6,996 bases of DNA. Source: Rhodospirillales bacterium RIFCSPLOWO2_12_FULL_67_15 (lineage in GTDB: Bacteria; Pseudomonadota; Alphaproteobacteria; Rhodospirillales; 2-12-FULL-67-15). Made by a program: the position numbers and the translations under genes. The stretch is from positions 2,056 through 9,051 of the forward strand of contig MIAC01000085.1 in assembly GCA_001830475.1 (NCBI GenBank), written 5' to 3'. Every line of letters begins with the position of its first letter. Within the stretch, counting starts at the first letter, position 1. Positions 1 through 6,099 of the stretch are shown in pieces. The notes beneath the pieces are model-generated. The model ran no database searches. It had not been told where the DNA came from and saw only the letters and a list, made by a program, of their open reading frames with translations.

Positions 1-1491
1 GGCCTGCCGGCCTCGCCCGGCGCCGCCTCGGGCCGCGTCGTCTTCAGCGCCGAGGACGCGGAGGCCTGGGTCAAGTTGGGCGAGAAAGTGATCCTGGTCC
101 GGATCGAGACCAGCCCCGAGGACATCGGCGGGATGCACGTCGCGCAAGGGATTCTCACCGCGCGCGGCGGCATGACCAGCCATGCCGCCGTGGTCGCGCG
201 CGGCATGGGCAAGCCCTGCGTCTCGGGCGCGGGCGACATCAAGGTGGATTACAAGGACAAGGTCTTGCGCGCGTTCGGCGTCGTCGTCGCCGAAGGCGAC
301 GTCGTCACCATCGACGGCGCGACCGGCGAGGTGATGCGGGGCGCGGTCGCCACCATCCAGCCCAGGCTCACCGGCGACTTCGCCCGGCTGATGAAGTGGG
401 TCGACGAAATCCGCACCCTCGGCGTGCGCGCCAACGCGGAGACGCCCGAGGACGCCCGCACCGCACGCCGTTTCGGCGCCGAGGGCATCGGGCTCTCGCG
501 CACCGAGCACATGTTCTTCGAGCCCGAGCGCATCGTCCATATGCGCGAGATGATCCTGGCCCGCGACGAGACCGCGCGGCGCGCGGCGCTGGCGAAGCTG
601 CTGCCCTACCAGCGCGCCGATTTCGTCGAGCTGTTCAAGATCATGGAAGGGCTTCCCATCACCATCCGGCTCCTGGACCCGCCCTTGAACGAGTTCCTGC
701 CGCACCGCGACGCCGAGATCGCCGAGGTCGCCGCCGCCGCCGGGGCGGATTTGAACACGGTCCGCGCCCGCGCGCTCGATCTCGACGAAGCCAACCCGAT
801 GCTCGGGCACCGCGGCTGCCGCCTCGGCGTCACCTACCCCGAAATCTACGAGATGCAGGCCCGCGCCATCTTCGAAGCCGCGGCGGTCGCCGCCAAGGGG
901 GGCGTCAAGGTCAGGCCCGAGATCATGATCCCGTTGGTCGGCGTCAAGCGCGAGCTCGACCTGATGAAGGTCGTCGTCGACCGCGCCGCCGCCGAGGTGG
1001 CGAAGCAAACCGGCGTCAAGACCCGCTACAAGATCGGGACCATGATCGAGCTGCCGCGCGCGGCCCTGCGCGCGGGCGAGATCGCTGAGACCGCCGAGTT
1101 CTTCAGCTTCGGCACCAACGACCTGACCCAGACCACCTACGGGCTCTCGCGCGACGACGCCGGCTATTTCCTGACCCAATACCTGGAACGCGGCGTGATC
1201 GAGAGCGACCCCTTCATCACCCTCGATCGCGACGGCGTCGGCGAGCTCATGCGCATCGGCACGGCGCGCGGGCGCGCGGCGCGCCCTGGGCTCAAGGTCG
1301 GCATCTGCGGCGAGCACGGCGGCGATCCGGCCTCGGTCCGTTTTTGCCAGGAAGTGGGGCTCGACTACGTCTCCTGTTCGCCCTTCCGCGTGCCGATCGC
1401 CAAGCTCGCCGCCGCCCAGGCCGCCCTCGACGGCTTAGGCCCTAAGCCTGCGCGCAAGACCAAGCACAGGAAACGGAGATCACGGCCATGA
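1..1491 (+). CDS. ppdK: Pyruvate, phosphate dikinase, C-terminal part (5' end outside window)
   Basis: Interconverts pyruvate, ATP and phosphate with phosphoenolpyruvate, AMP and diphosphate in the cytosol, linking glycolysis and gluconeogenesis. The frame is open from base 1, so the N-terminal ATP-grasp domain lies upstream and no start should be called here. Visible residues 1-110 are the swivelling phosphohistidine domain: GGMTSHAAVVARGMGKP carries the catalytic His at visible residue 61. The rest is the PEP/pyruvate TIM barrel: GLSRTEHMF (Arg167), RLLDPPLNEF (Arg223), GTMIELPRAAL, GTNDLTQTTYG, and GICGEHGG with the catalytic Cys436. The His-to-Cys spacing of 375 residues matches the 376 I recall for the Clostridium symbiosum enzyme (H455, C831). 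PEP synthase and PTS enzyme I share the barrel, but LLDPPLNEF and the C-terminal SCSPFRVPIAKLAAAQAAL fit PPDK. A strongly basic tail of about 18 residues follows that motif. The stop overlaps the next start as ATGA. Confidence 0.97.
   Translation, partial: GLPASPGAASGRVVFSAEDAEAWVKLGEKVILVRIETSPEDIGGMHVAQGILTARGGMTSHAAVVARGMGKPCVSGAGDIKVDYKDKVLRAFGVVVAEGDVVTIDGATGEVMRGAVATIQPRLTGDFARLMKWVDEIRTLGVRANAETPEDARTARRFGAEGIGLSRTEHMFFEPERIVHMREMILARDETARRAALAKLLPYQRADFVELFKIMEGLPITIRLLDPPLNEFLPHRDAEIAEVAAAAGADLNTVRARALDLDEANPMLGHRGCRLGVTYPEIYEMQARAIFEAAAVAAKGGVKVRPEIMIPLVGVKRELDLMKVVVDRAAAEVAKQTGVKTRYKIGTMIELPRAALRAGEIAETAEFFSFGTNDLTQTTYGLSRDDAGYFLTQYLERGVIESDPFITLDRDGVGELMRIGTARGRAARPGLKVGICGEHGGDPASVRFCQEVGLDYVSCSPFRVPIAKLAAAQAALDGLGPKPARKTKHRKRRSRP
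1432..1448. repeat. 8-bp inverted repeat in the 3' end of ppdK
   Basis: GGCTTAGG-C-CCTAAGCC is a perfect inverted repeat with a one-base centre. As RNA it could fold as a 7-bp stem with a 3-nt GCC loop. It lies about 40 bases before the stop codon, in codons for the start of the non-conserved basic tail (Gly-Leu-Gly-Pro-Lys-Pro). No T-run follows, so it is not an evident intrinsic terminator. It ends 26 bases before the GGAG ribosome site of the next gene. Function unknown. Confidence 0.5.
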
Positions 1492-1916
1492 CGCTCGATG
1501 CCAGCTGCATTTTCTGCAAGATCGTCCGCGGCGAGATTCCGTCGTTCAAGGTCTACGAGGACGACAAGACCCTCGCCTTCATGGACATCAACCCGGGCAA
1601 TCCCGGTCATTGCCTGGCGATCCCGAAATTCCATTCCGAAAACATCTTCACCGCGCCCGACGAATGGGTGGCGGCGACGATGGCGACGACGCGGCGGATC
1701 GCGCGGGCGGTGCAGATGACGCTCATGCCTTACGGCATGAACATTGTCCAGGCCAACGGCCCAGGCGCCAAGCAGTCGGTCATGCACCTGCACGTCCACG
1801 TCCTGCCGCGCGGCCGTGACGACGGCCTGCTCCTCAACTGGGGCCTGAAACCCGGCAACATGGACGAGATCAAGGCGCTCGCCGAACGCATCCGCGCCAA
1901 CCTGCCGAGGAATTGA
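1488..1916 (+). CDS. HIT-family (histidine triad) nucleotide-binding hydrolase, HinT-like
   Basis: Probable purine nucleoside phosphoramidase or nucleotidyl hydrolase of the HIT superfamily, a small cytosolic dimeric enzyme that binds AMP-type ligands. The 142-aa length is usual for the family. The N-terminal CIFC (Cys7, Cys10) followed by KIVRGEIPSFKVYEDD is the classic HinT opening; the two Cys form half of the zinc site in some members. The signature HLHVHVLPR is at residues 100-108, and by family analogy the middle His102 is the nucleophile. FMDINPGNPGHCLAIPK is the conserved nucleotide-binding region. The ATG overlaps the ppdK stop as ATGA, and a GGAG ribosome site lies at 1475-1478, nine bases upstream, so translation is probably coupled to ppdK. 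The substrate cannot be read from sequence. HinT proper versus a generic HIT member is not resolved. Confidence 0.95.
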   Translation: MTLDASCIFCKIVRGEIPSFKVYEDDKTLAFMDINPGNPGHCLAIPKFHSENIFTAPDEWVAATMATTRRIARAVQMTLMPYGMNIVQANGPGAKQSVMHLHVHVLPRGRDDGLLLNWGLKPGNMDEIKALAERIRANLPRN

Positions 1917-1938
1917 CGGCGCGGCGGCTTCCGGTTAG

Positions 1939-1958
1939 GTTATTACGTTCGTAATAAC
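1939..1958. promoter_or_regulatory. Probable operator of the toxin-antitoxin module (9-bp perfect inverted repeat)
   Basis: GTTATTACG-TT-CGTAATAAC is a perfect inverted repeat with 9-bp arms in an AT-rich island, 15 bases before the antitoxin ATG. Such a site just ahead of an AbrB-type antitoxin gene fits the autorepression known for type II toxin-antitoxin modules. The TAATAA at 1952-1957 could also serve as a -10 element, but a convincing -35 box is not visible. A GGGGA ribosome site follows at 1962-1966. Binding of the antitoxin here is inference. Confidence 0.7.
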
Positions 1959-1973
1959 GTTGGGGATCGAACC

Positions 1974-2198
1974 ATGCACAAGCTGAAACTCAGGGCGGTC
2001 GGCAACTCGACCGGGGTCGTTTTGCCCCGGGAGGTGCTGGCGCGCCTCAAGGCGGAGAAGGGGGATGTGGTTTTTCTGACCGAGACGCCCGACGGCTTCC
2101 GCTTGACCCCTTACGATTCCGAGTTCGAGAGGCAGATGAAGATCGCTCGGGACGTTCTTAAAAGACGCCGCGCGGCGCTCCGCGAACTCGCGAAATAA
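1974..2198 (+). CDS. AbrB/MazE-type antitoxin, partner of a Doc toxin
   Basis: Predicted antitoxin of a type II module: a DNA-binding protein that neutralises the Doc toxin encoded next and represses its own promoter. It is 74 aa. Residues 3-45 (KLRAVGNSTGVVLPREVLARL, then EKGDVVFL and the DGFRLTPY strand) form a swapped-hairpin SpoVT/AbrB domain. GNSTGVVLP is the recognisable core. Residues 46-74 are a charged helix (FERQMKIARDVLKRRRAALREL) typical of the toxin-binding tail. The sequence fits the family named putative addiction module antidote or doc partner, distinct from the Phd antitoxin of phage P1. The ATG has a GGGGA ribosome site seven bases upstream. The toxin starts 12 bases after the stop. 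Base composition is a little lower in GC than the flanks: positions 2041-2160 contain 71 G+C of 120 by hand count. Confidence 0.9.
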   Translation: MHKLKLRAVGNSTGVVLPREVLARLKAEKGDVVFLTETPDGFRLTPYDSEFERQMKIARDVLKRRRAALRELAK

Positions 2199-2210
2199 TC
2201 CGGCAATCCG

Positions 2211-2603
2211 GTGAAGCGCTGGATTTGGATCGAGCCCGAGGTCGTCCTTGCGGTTCACGAGGAAAACTTGGCCGAGCATGGCGGCCACGCCGGAGTGCGC
2301 GACGACGGCCTGCTAGCTTCCGCCCTCGACCGTCCTCGCAACAAGGCGGCCTACGACCCCGAAAGCGACGCGGCGGCCCTGGCGGCGGCTTACGCCTTCG
2401 GCATCGTCCGAAACCATCCGTTCGTGGACGGCAATAAACGCGCCGCGCTTGCAGTGGCTGAAACTTTTCTCGGCCGCAACGGATTTGAGTCTACCGCGAC
2501 GGACGCCGAGTGCGTGACGACTTTTATCGCCCTCGCGGCCGGAGAGATTGGTGAAACGGCCCTGGCCGATTGGTTCCGAAAAAAGATTCAGTCCAAGCGA
2601 TAA
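2211..2603 (+). CDS. doc: Death-on-curing (Doc) toxin, Fic/Doc fold
   Basis: Predicted toxin of the type II module. P1 Doc is a kinase that phosphorylates elongation factor Tu and blocks translation. This 130-aa protein has the usual Doc length. The catalytic motif HPFVDGNKR lies at residues 69-77, with His69, Asp73, Asn75, Lys76 and Arg77 present. The ending NKR rather than the NGR..R of AMP-transferring Fic enzymes supports Doc-type chemistry. The upstream GGHAGVRDDGLLASALDRPRN and AAYAFGIVRN segments are also typical. Translation starts at GTG, the only reasonable start just after the antitoxin stop. No clear ribosome site is visible in the 12-base gap, so coupling to the antitoxin is likely and would keep toxin output low. 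All catalytic residues are intact, so the toxin looks functional. The stop is 7 bases from the end of the convergent methyltransferase gene. Confidence 0.92.
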   Translation: MKRWIWIEPEVVLAVHEENLAEHGGHAGVRDDGLLASALDRPRNKAAYDPESDAAALAAAYAFGIVRNHPFVDGNKRAALAVAETFLGRNGFESTATDAECVTTFIALAAGEIGETALADWFRKKIQSKR

Positions 2604-2617
2604 GCGGTCCTCACCGC
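2604..2617. terminator. Small hairpin between convergent genes, possible weak terminator
   Basis: GCGGT-CCTC-ACCGC is a 5-bp stem with a 4-base loop that starts right after the Doc stop and spans the stop codon of the convergent methyltransferase gene. It is the only structure in this 7-base gap where both transcripts must end. No U-run follows on either strand, so an intrinsic terminator role is weakly supported. Confidence 0.25.
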
Positions 2618-3273
2618 CGGGCGAAGATCGTCCATTCGTCGAGGGGGTAGTCCATCGCGAGCTGGACCGTCGCGCCGAGCCCCTGGCAGAACGCGACGAA
2701 ACGCGCCGGGTCGGCGTAATAAAGTCCTTCGCGCGCCGCGCCCGGGCCTGCCAGCATGTTGAAGACCAGCGCCTTGCGCGAGCGGCCGTAAAGGTGCGCG
2801 AGACTCGCCTCGACATAGGGCACCCAGTCCGCCGGGGCCGCCTTCAGGCACATGTTGAAGGTGCCCGAGGCGAAGGAATAATCCGCGTCTTCGCTCGCGG
2901 CCAGGCCGCGGACGAAGACGGCGCGGGGATCGGCGATCCGCGCCTTCGCTTTCGCGACCATCGCCGGCGAGATGTCGGTGCCGGCGAACCGGAGCAGCCG
3001 GGCGCCGAGACGGGGCGCGAGGAAATCGAAGAACGCGCCGTAGCCGCACCCCAGGTCGTTGACCGTGAACGGACCGGCGTCGTCCTCGAGAACGCGCGCC
3101 AGCACCTCGAAGCGTAGTTGCTGGCCATCCTCGCATTTCCAATAGACTCCGCGCGCGGTCGCGCCCCAGTCGGCGAGGCGGTGGTCGAAGGCGTCCGCGA
3201 CCGGCTTGAGCAGATCGGGAGCGCGGCGAAGCGCGGCGAAAGGATCGGCGAGAACGGACCGGTCGCGGTTCAT
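2611..3273 (-). CDS. Class I SAM-dependent methyltransferase, substrate unknown
   Basis: Predicted S-adenosylmethionine-dependent methyltransferase with a Rossmann-like fold. With the ATG start it is 220 aa. Motif I, VNDLGCGYGAFFDFL, is near residues 71-85 and binds the SAM methionine part. The acidic residue after strand 2 is Asp100 in GTDISPAMVAKAK. SGTFNMCL and KALVFNMLAG are the later core strands, and the protein ends DYPLDEWTIFARR. No signal peptide or membrane segment is seen. It lies five bases after the ygfZ stop, so the two are probably co-transcribed. An in-frame GTG at 3294 would add seven residues (MGELLTR) and overlap ygfZ by 16 bases. I chose ATG because neither start has a clear ribosome site. 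The TrmO- or UbiE-like motifs that would name a substrate are not evident. Confidence 0.88.
   Translation of the reverse strand: MNRDRSVLADPFAALRRAPDLLKPVADAFDHRLADWGATARGVYWKCEDGQQLRFEVLARVLEDDAGPFTVNDLGCGYGAFFDFLAPRLGARLLRFAGTDISPAMVAKAKARIADPRAVFVRGLAASEDADYSFASGTFNMCLKAAPADWVPYVEASLAHLYGRSRKALVFNMLAGPGAAREGLYYADPARFVAFCQGLGATVQLAMDYPLDEWTIFARR
3221..3240. repeat. Tandem 10-bp duplication, two copies
   Basis: GCGCGGCGAA occurs twice in direct succession within the N-terminal part of the methyltransferase gene (codons around Phe-Ala-Ala-Leu-Arg-Arg). The unit is not a multiple of three, yet the frame is open and continues into the conserved domain, so the duplication is either old or coincidental in GC-rich sequence. 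Confidence 0.5.
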
Positions 3274-3278
3274 TCGCG

Positions 3279-4226
3279 TCAAAAGTTCGCCCACGCGGGC
3301 TTGCGCGGCGTGAGCGTGGCCTTCCCGGCGACGAGGGGAATCCCGGCGGCGCGGGCCTCCTCGATCTTATCCAGGCGCAGGAGCGCGAGCCCCATCCCGT
3401 CCTGGCTCGAGCGCATTTCGCCCGCTTCCTGCTCTCCGGCCATGACCGGGGTGCCGGGCGCGGGCGCCGGTCCCTCGATCTCGACCGGCATCAGGCGTTT
3501 GCGCACCAGGCCGCGGTACTTGGTCCGCGCGGTCAGTTCCTGGCCCATGTAGCAGCCCTTGTTCCAATCGATGCCGTTCAATTCTTCGAATCCGTTTTCC
3601 AGAAGAATCGCCTTCTCGATTTCGAGATCGCGGCTGCCGTCGGGCAAGCCGAGACCGATCCGCTCCCGGTCATATTCGTCCGCGGTCGCTTCGGCGAAGC
3701 CGGCCCGGGTCGCGGCGGCGCCAAGGTTGTCTCCGGGCGCGATCGCGCGCGCGCCGGCGGCGGCGACACGCGGATCGGCGAAGACGATGCCGCCCGCGAA
3801 GGCGCCCGCCGCGCCGGCCTCGCGCCCCAGGGCGAGCGCGTCCAACGTGCCCTCGCCGAACAACGCGGCGACCGCGAAGGCGTCCGAGCGGTCGACGAGG
3901 GTCACCTTGGCGCGGAGCTTGTAGAGCCCGAGTCGGCGCTTGAGGTCGCCAATCCGCGCCTTCTCGCACTCGATCAGAAGGACACCCGCGCGCCCCGGTA
4001 GGGGCGCATCATTTAATGCACGCGGGGATTCGCCCGCGTGCTCGGCGACGAAGAAATCGTGCAGGAATTTTCCCTGCGGGGTGAGCAGGGCGGCGTAAGC
4101 CGCGCGCGCGGGCGTCACCTTGGTCACGTCGTTGGACACGAGCCCCTGGAGGAACGCGCGCGCGTCCTCGCCTGCGAGCGCGAGGACGCCCCGATCCTTG
4201 AGGACGGCGTAACGCAGTGCGGACAT
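3279..4226 (-). CDS. ygfZ: Folate-binding protein YgfZ (iron-sulfur cluster assembly/repair factor)
   Basis: YgfZ/IBA57-family protein, related to the T-protein of glycine cleavage, which uses tetrahydrofolate to help build or repair certain Fe-S enzymes in the cytosol. It is 315 aa. The N-terminal AFLQGLVSNDVTKVTPARAAY and LLTPQGKFLHDFFV segments, and NGIDWNKGCYMGQELTART with the family Cys (about residue 225), match the family signature KGCYxGQE. The C-terminal barrel ends TPRKPAWANF. Residues about 64-79 (ESPRALNDAPLPGR and flanks) are not expected in the family. They come from the palindromic element at 3986-4041 and lie between FFVAEH and VLLIECEKA, probably in a surface turn. The conserved residues on both sides are intact, so the protein is likely functional. 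It starts divergently from the GT9 gene, with AAGG 13 bases upstream as a weak ribosome site, and is followed by the methyltransferase gene. Confidence 0.95.
   Translation of the reverse strand: MSALRYAVLKDRGVLALAGEDARAFLQGLVSNDVTKVTPARAAYAALLTPQGKFLHDFFVAEHAGESPRALNDAPLPGRAGVLLIECEKARIGDLKRRLGLYKLRAKVTLVDRSDAFAVAALFGEGTLDALALGREAGAAGAFAGGIVFADPRVAAAGARAIAPGDNLGAAATRAGFAEATADEYDRERIGLGLPDGSRDLEIEKAILLENGFEELNGIDWNKGCYMGQELTARTKYRGLVRKRLMPVEIEGPAPAPGTPVMAGEQEAGEMRSSQDGMGLALLRLDKIEEARAAGIPLVAGKATLTPRKPAWANF
3986..4041. repeat. Intragenic palindromic element, copy 1 (inside ygfZ)
   Basis: Hairpin 1 is GCGCCCC-GGTA-GGGGCGC (3990-4007). The linker ATCATTTAAT is 4008-4017. Hairpin 2 has 9-bp arms GCACGCGGG and CCCGCGTGC around GATTCG (4018-4041). 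It matches 6379-6434 at 54 of 56 positions in the same chromosomal orientation. It is read in frame through the minus strand of ygfZ. CCCGCG occurs at 3985-3990 and again at 4033-4038, 48 bases apart; removing one 48-base unit would leave the plausible native junction AEH-AG-VLLIE. Exact ends of the element are uncertain by a few bases. Confidence 0.9.
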
Positions 4227-4305
4227 GCGGATATCTTAACCTTCTTGAAAGGCAGGCCGGGTGCCTTTAGGGGCGTACGGGGAAAGGTGGAGCGGGGCGC
4301 GGCCG

Positions 4306-4334
4306 TTGGCAAGGCCCCGGCGGACCCTTATAAG
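4306..4334 (+). promoter_or_regulatory. Near-consensus sigma70-type promoter for the glycosyltransferase run
   Basis: The -35 box TTGGCA (4306-4311) and the -10 box TATAAG (4329-4334) each match consensus at five of six bases, and the spacer is exactly 17 bases. Transcription should start at about 4340-4342, essentially at the ATG at 4343. The AAGAGG (4332-4337) that would otherwise be the ribosome site then lies inside or just after the -10 box and would not be in the mRNA. The 116-base gap 4227-4342 must also hold the divergent ygfZ promoter, which I could not assign. Confidence 0.6.
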
Positions 4335-4342
4335 AGGCGCCG

Positions 4343-5332
4343 ATGCAGGGTCCGGCCTCTCTCAGCGCCAAGCGCATTCTGTTCGTCACCTCGACCCGCA
4401 TCGGGGACGCGGTGCTTTCGAGCGGCGTGCTCGCCCGACTGACCGCCGATCATCCGCGCGCCCTTCTCACCGTCGCCTGCGGCCCGGCGGCGGCGCCGCT
4501 GTTCGCGGCGACGCCGAACCTGGAGCGGATCATCGTTCTCGACAAGATGCCGTTTTCGCTCCATTGGCTCGAGCTGTGGGCGCGGTGCGTGGGCCACGTC
4601 TGGGACCTGGTGGTGGATTTGCGCAACACGCCGCTGACCTGGCTGCTGGCGGCGCGCCGCCAGCGCCGGATCAAATCCGGCCGCGCGGCGATTCATCGGG
4701 TTCGGCTCTATGGCCGCGTGCTCGGTCTTGGCGACGATCCGCCGGCGCCTGGGCTTTGGACCTTGCCCCGGCACGAGGACGAGGCCCGCCGCCTGCTGCC
4801 CGACGGCGCAGCCGTGCTCGCGGTCGGCCCGAGCGCCAACTGGCGGGCGAAAACCTGGCCCGCCGAGCGGTTCCTGGAACTGATCGGCCGCCTGACGGGG
4901 GCTTCCGGGATTCTTCCGGGCGCCAAAGTCGCCGTCTTCGGGCGCGACGACGAACGGCCCCAGACGCTGCGGCTGATCGAGACGATCCCGCCCGAGCGGC
5001 GCATCGACCTGATGGGAAAAGTCGAGTTGTTGACGGCCTACGCCTGCTTCAAGCGGGTGGCGTTCTACGTCGGCAACGATTCGGGGTTGATGCACATGGC
5101 CGCCGCGGCCGGCGCGCCGACGCTCGGCCTGTTCGGGCCGAGCCGCGAGGAACTCTACGCCCCCTGGGGGCCGCGCGCCGGCGTCGCCAGGGCCGAGCTC
5201 GGGTTCGATCGCATCTTCCCGCCCAACTTCGACCATCGCACGACCGGGACGCTGATGGATTCGCTTTCGGTCGACGCGGTCGAGGCGGCGGCGCGCGAGC
5301 TCATGAGCCGCGCCGGGATGAAGGTCGCATGA
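4343..5332 (+). CDS. Glycosyltransferase family 9 (heptosyltransferase-like)
   Basis: Predicted GT-B fold glycosyltransferase related to the ADP-heptose:LPS heptosyltransferases (WaaC/WaaF/WaaQ type), acting at the cytosolic face of the inner membrane on a growing lipid-linked core. The 329 aa are close to the family length. The N-terminal KRILFVTSTRIGDAVLSSGVL contains the Gly-Asp pair (Asp22) of the acceptor side. GPSANWRAKTWPAERF is the start of the donor domain. YVGNDSGLMHMAAAAGAPT (residues 242-260) with GLFGPS after it is the family's donor-binding signature, a variant of DTGLMH. There is no membrane segment. An N-terminal extension of about nine residues precedes KRILFV, and no alternative start codon lies between. 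The gene overlaps the GT2 gene by ATGA. The donor sugar (heptose or another) cannot be fixed from sequence. Confidence 0.93.
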   Translation: MQGPASLSAKRILFVTSTRIGDAVLSSGVLARLTADHPRALLTVACGPAAAPLFAATPNLERIIVLDKMPFSLHWLELWARCVGHVWDLVVDLRNTPLTWLLAARRQRRIKSGRAAIHRVRLYGRVLGLGDDPPAPGLWTLPRHEDEARRLLPDGAAVLAVGPSANWRAKTWPAERFLELIGRLTGASGILPGAKVAVFGRDDERPQTLRLIETIPPERRIDLMGKVELLTAYACFKRVAFYVGNDSGLMHMAAAAGAPTLGLFGPSREELYAPWGPRAGVARAELGFDRIFPPNFDHRTTGTLMDSLSVDAVEAAARELMSRAGMKVA

Positions 5333-6099
5333 GCAATGGACCAACCGCATTCCGGCTTTCGGCGGTGGTCAGCATCCGCAACGAGGAGCGCCAGCTCGCC
5401 GAGTGCCTGGAGACTTTGCGCTTCGCCGACGAGATCGTGGTGGCGCTGGATCGCTGCACCGACCGCTCGCGCGAGATCGCGGCGCGTTTCACCGGCCGGC
5501 TGGTGGACGGCGCGTGGGAAAAGGAAGGCGAGCGGCGCAACGCCGCCATCGCCGCAGCCCAAGGCGATTGGGTGCTGGAGACGGACGCCGACGAGCGGGT
5601 GACGCCGGAACTGGCCGCCGAAATCCGGCGCGTGATCGAAACGACGCCCTTCGACTGGCACGAAATCCCGGTCGACAACTACATCGGCGCGCGCCTGGTG
5701 CGCCACGGCTGGGGCGCCTCCTACGGCAAGGCGGCCTATCCGGGCCTTTTCCGGCGGGGCGTCAAGACCTGGGGCCCGCAGCGGGTTCATCCGGCGCTGA
5801 CCTGGCGCGGGCGCAAGGGGCCGATGCTCGAAAACCGCGTCCGTCATTACGTCGACCGCGACATCTCCGACATGATTCGCCGCCTCGACAGCTATTCGAG
5901 CGCGCGGGCGAAGGATTTGCGCGAGGCGGGCAACGTCGGCTCGTTTCCCTCCAACCTCCGCCGCTTCTTCACCCGCTTCTTCAAGTGCTACGTGATGCGC
6001 CGGGGCTACCGCGAGGGCGGCTACGGCGTCCTGATCGCGCTGTTCGCCGGGCTCTATCCGCTGCTTTCGCATCTCAAGGCGCGCCTGGAGAAAGAGTGA
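5329..6099 (+). CDS. Glycosyltransferase family 2, LPS-core type (WaaE/KdtX-like)
   Basis: Predicted inverting GT-A fold transferase of 256 aa, similar in layout to the WaaE/LgtF/KdtX group that adds glucose-like residues to inner-core LPS. VVSIRNEERQLAECLETLRFADEIVVALD gives the nucleotide-sugar binding start, with Asp41. WEKEGERRNAAIAAAQGDWVLETDADERV carries the metal-binding DAD at residues 86-88 followed by Glu-Arg. AAYPGLFRRGVKTWGPQRVH and the C-terminal RFFKCYVMRRGYREGGYGVLIALFAG segment are typical. The usual DSGSTD after strand 2 is replaced by LDRCTDRS, so the loop is a variant. The last 25 residues contain a short hydrophobic, amphipathic stretch that may touch the membrane. The start overlaps the GT9 stop as ATGA, so translation is coupled, and the GT4 gene begins immediately after the stop. 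The frame stays open far upstream, but the homology starts only here. Confidence 0.93.
   Translation: MSNGPTAFRLSAVVSIRNEERQLAECLETLRFADEIVVALDRCTDRSREIAARFTGRLVDGAWEKEGERRNAAIAAAQGDWVLETDADERVTPELAAEIRRVIETTPFDWHEIPVDNYIGARLVRHGWGASYGKAAYPGLFRRGVKTWGPQRVHPALTWRGRKGPMLENRVRHYVDRDISDMIRRLDSYSSARAKDLREAGNVGSFPSNLRRFFTRFFKCYVMRRGYREGGYGVLIALFAGLYPLLSHLKARLEKE

Noticed and set aside
1262..1284. Alternating GC tract with local palindromes in ppdK
   Set aside because: It encodes the usual GRAARP segment before the catalytic GICGEHGG motif; Arg/Ala/Gly codons at high GC account for it.
2548..3117. A 189-codon plus-strand open frame
   Set aside because: It overlaps the end of doc and is antisense to the methyltransferase, whose SAM motifs are clear on the other strand.
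3990..4017. Hairpin 1 of the palindromic element as an intrinsic terminator
   Set aside because: It lies inside coding sequence, is followed only by ATCATTT, and occurs in the same form in another gene. A repeated element explains it better.
4264..4287. CCTTT and AAAGG inverted repeat, 14 bases apart, in the ygfZ-GT9 gap
   Set aside because: The arms are only 5 bp and the loop long; no independent evidence for an operator.
4261..6099. A 612-codon open frame that contains the GT2 gene and runs through the whole GT9 gene
   Set aside because: The part before 5329 is an Arg/Pro/Gly-rich shadow of the GT9 gene, a GC-rich artefact. GT2 homology begins at the ATG at 5329.
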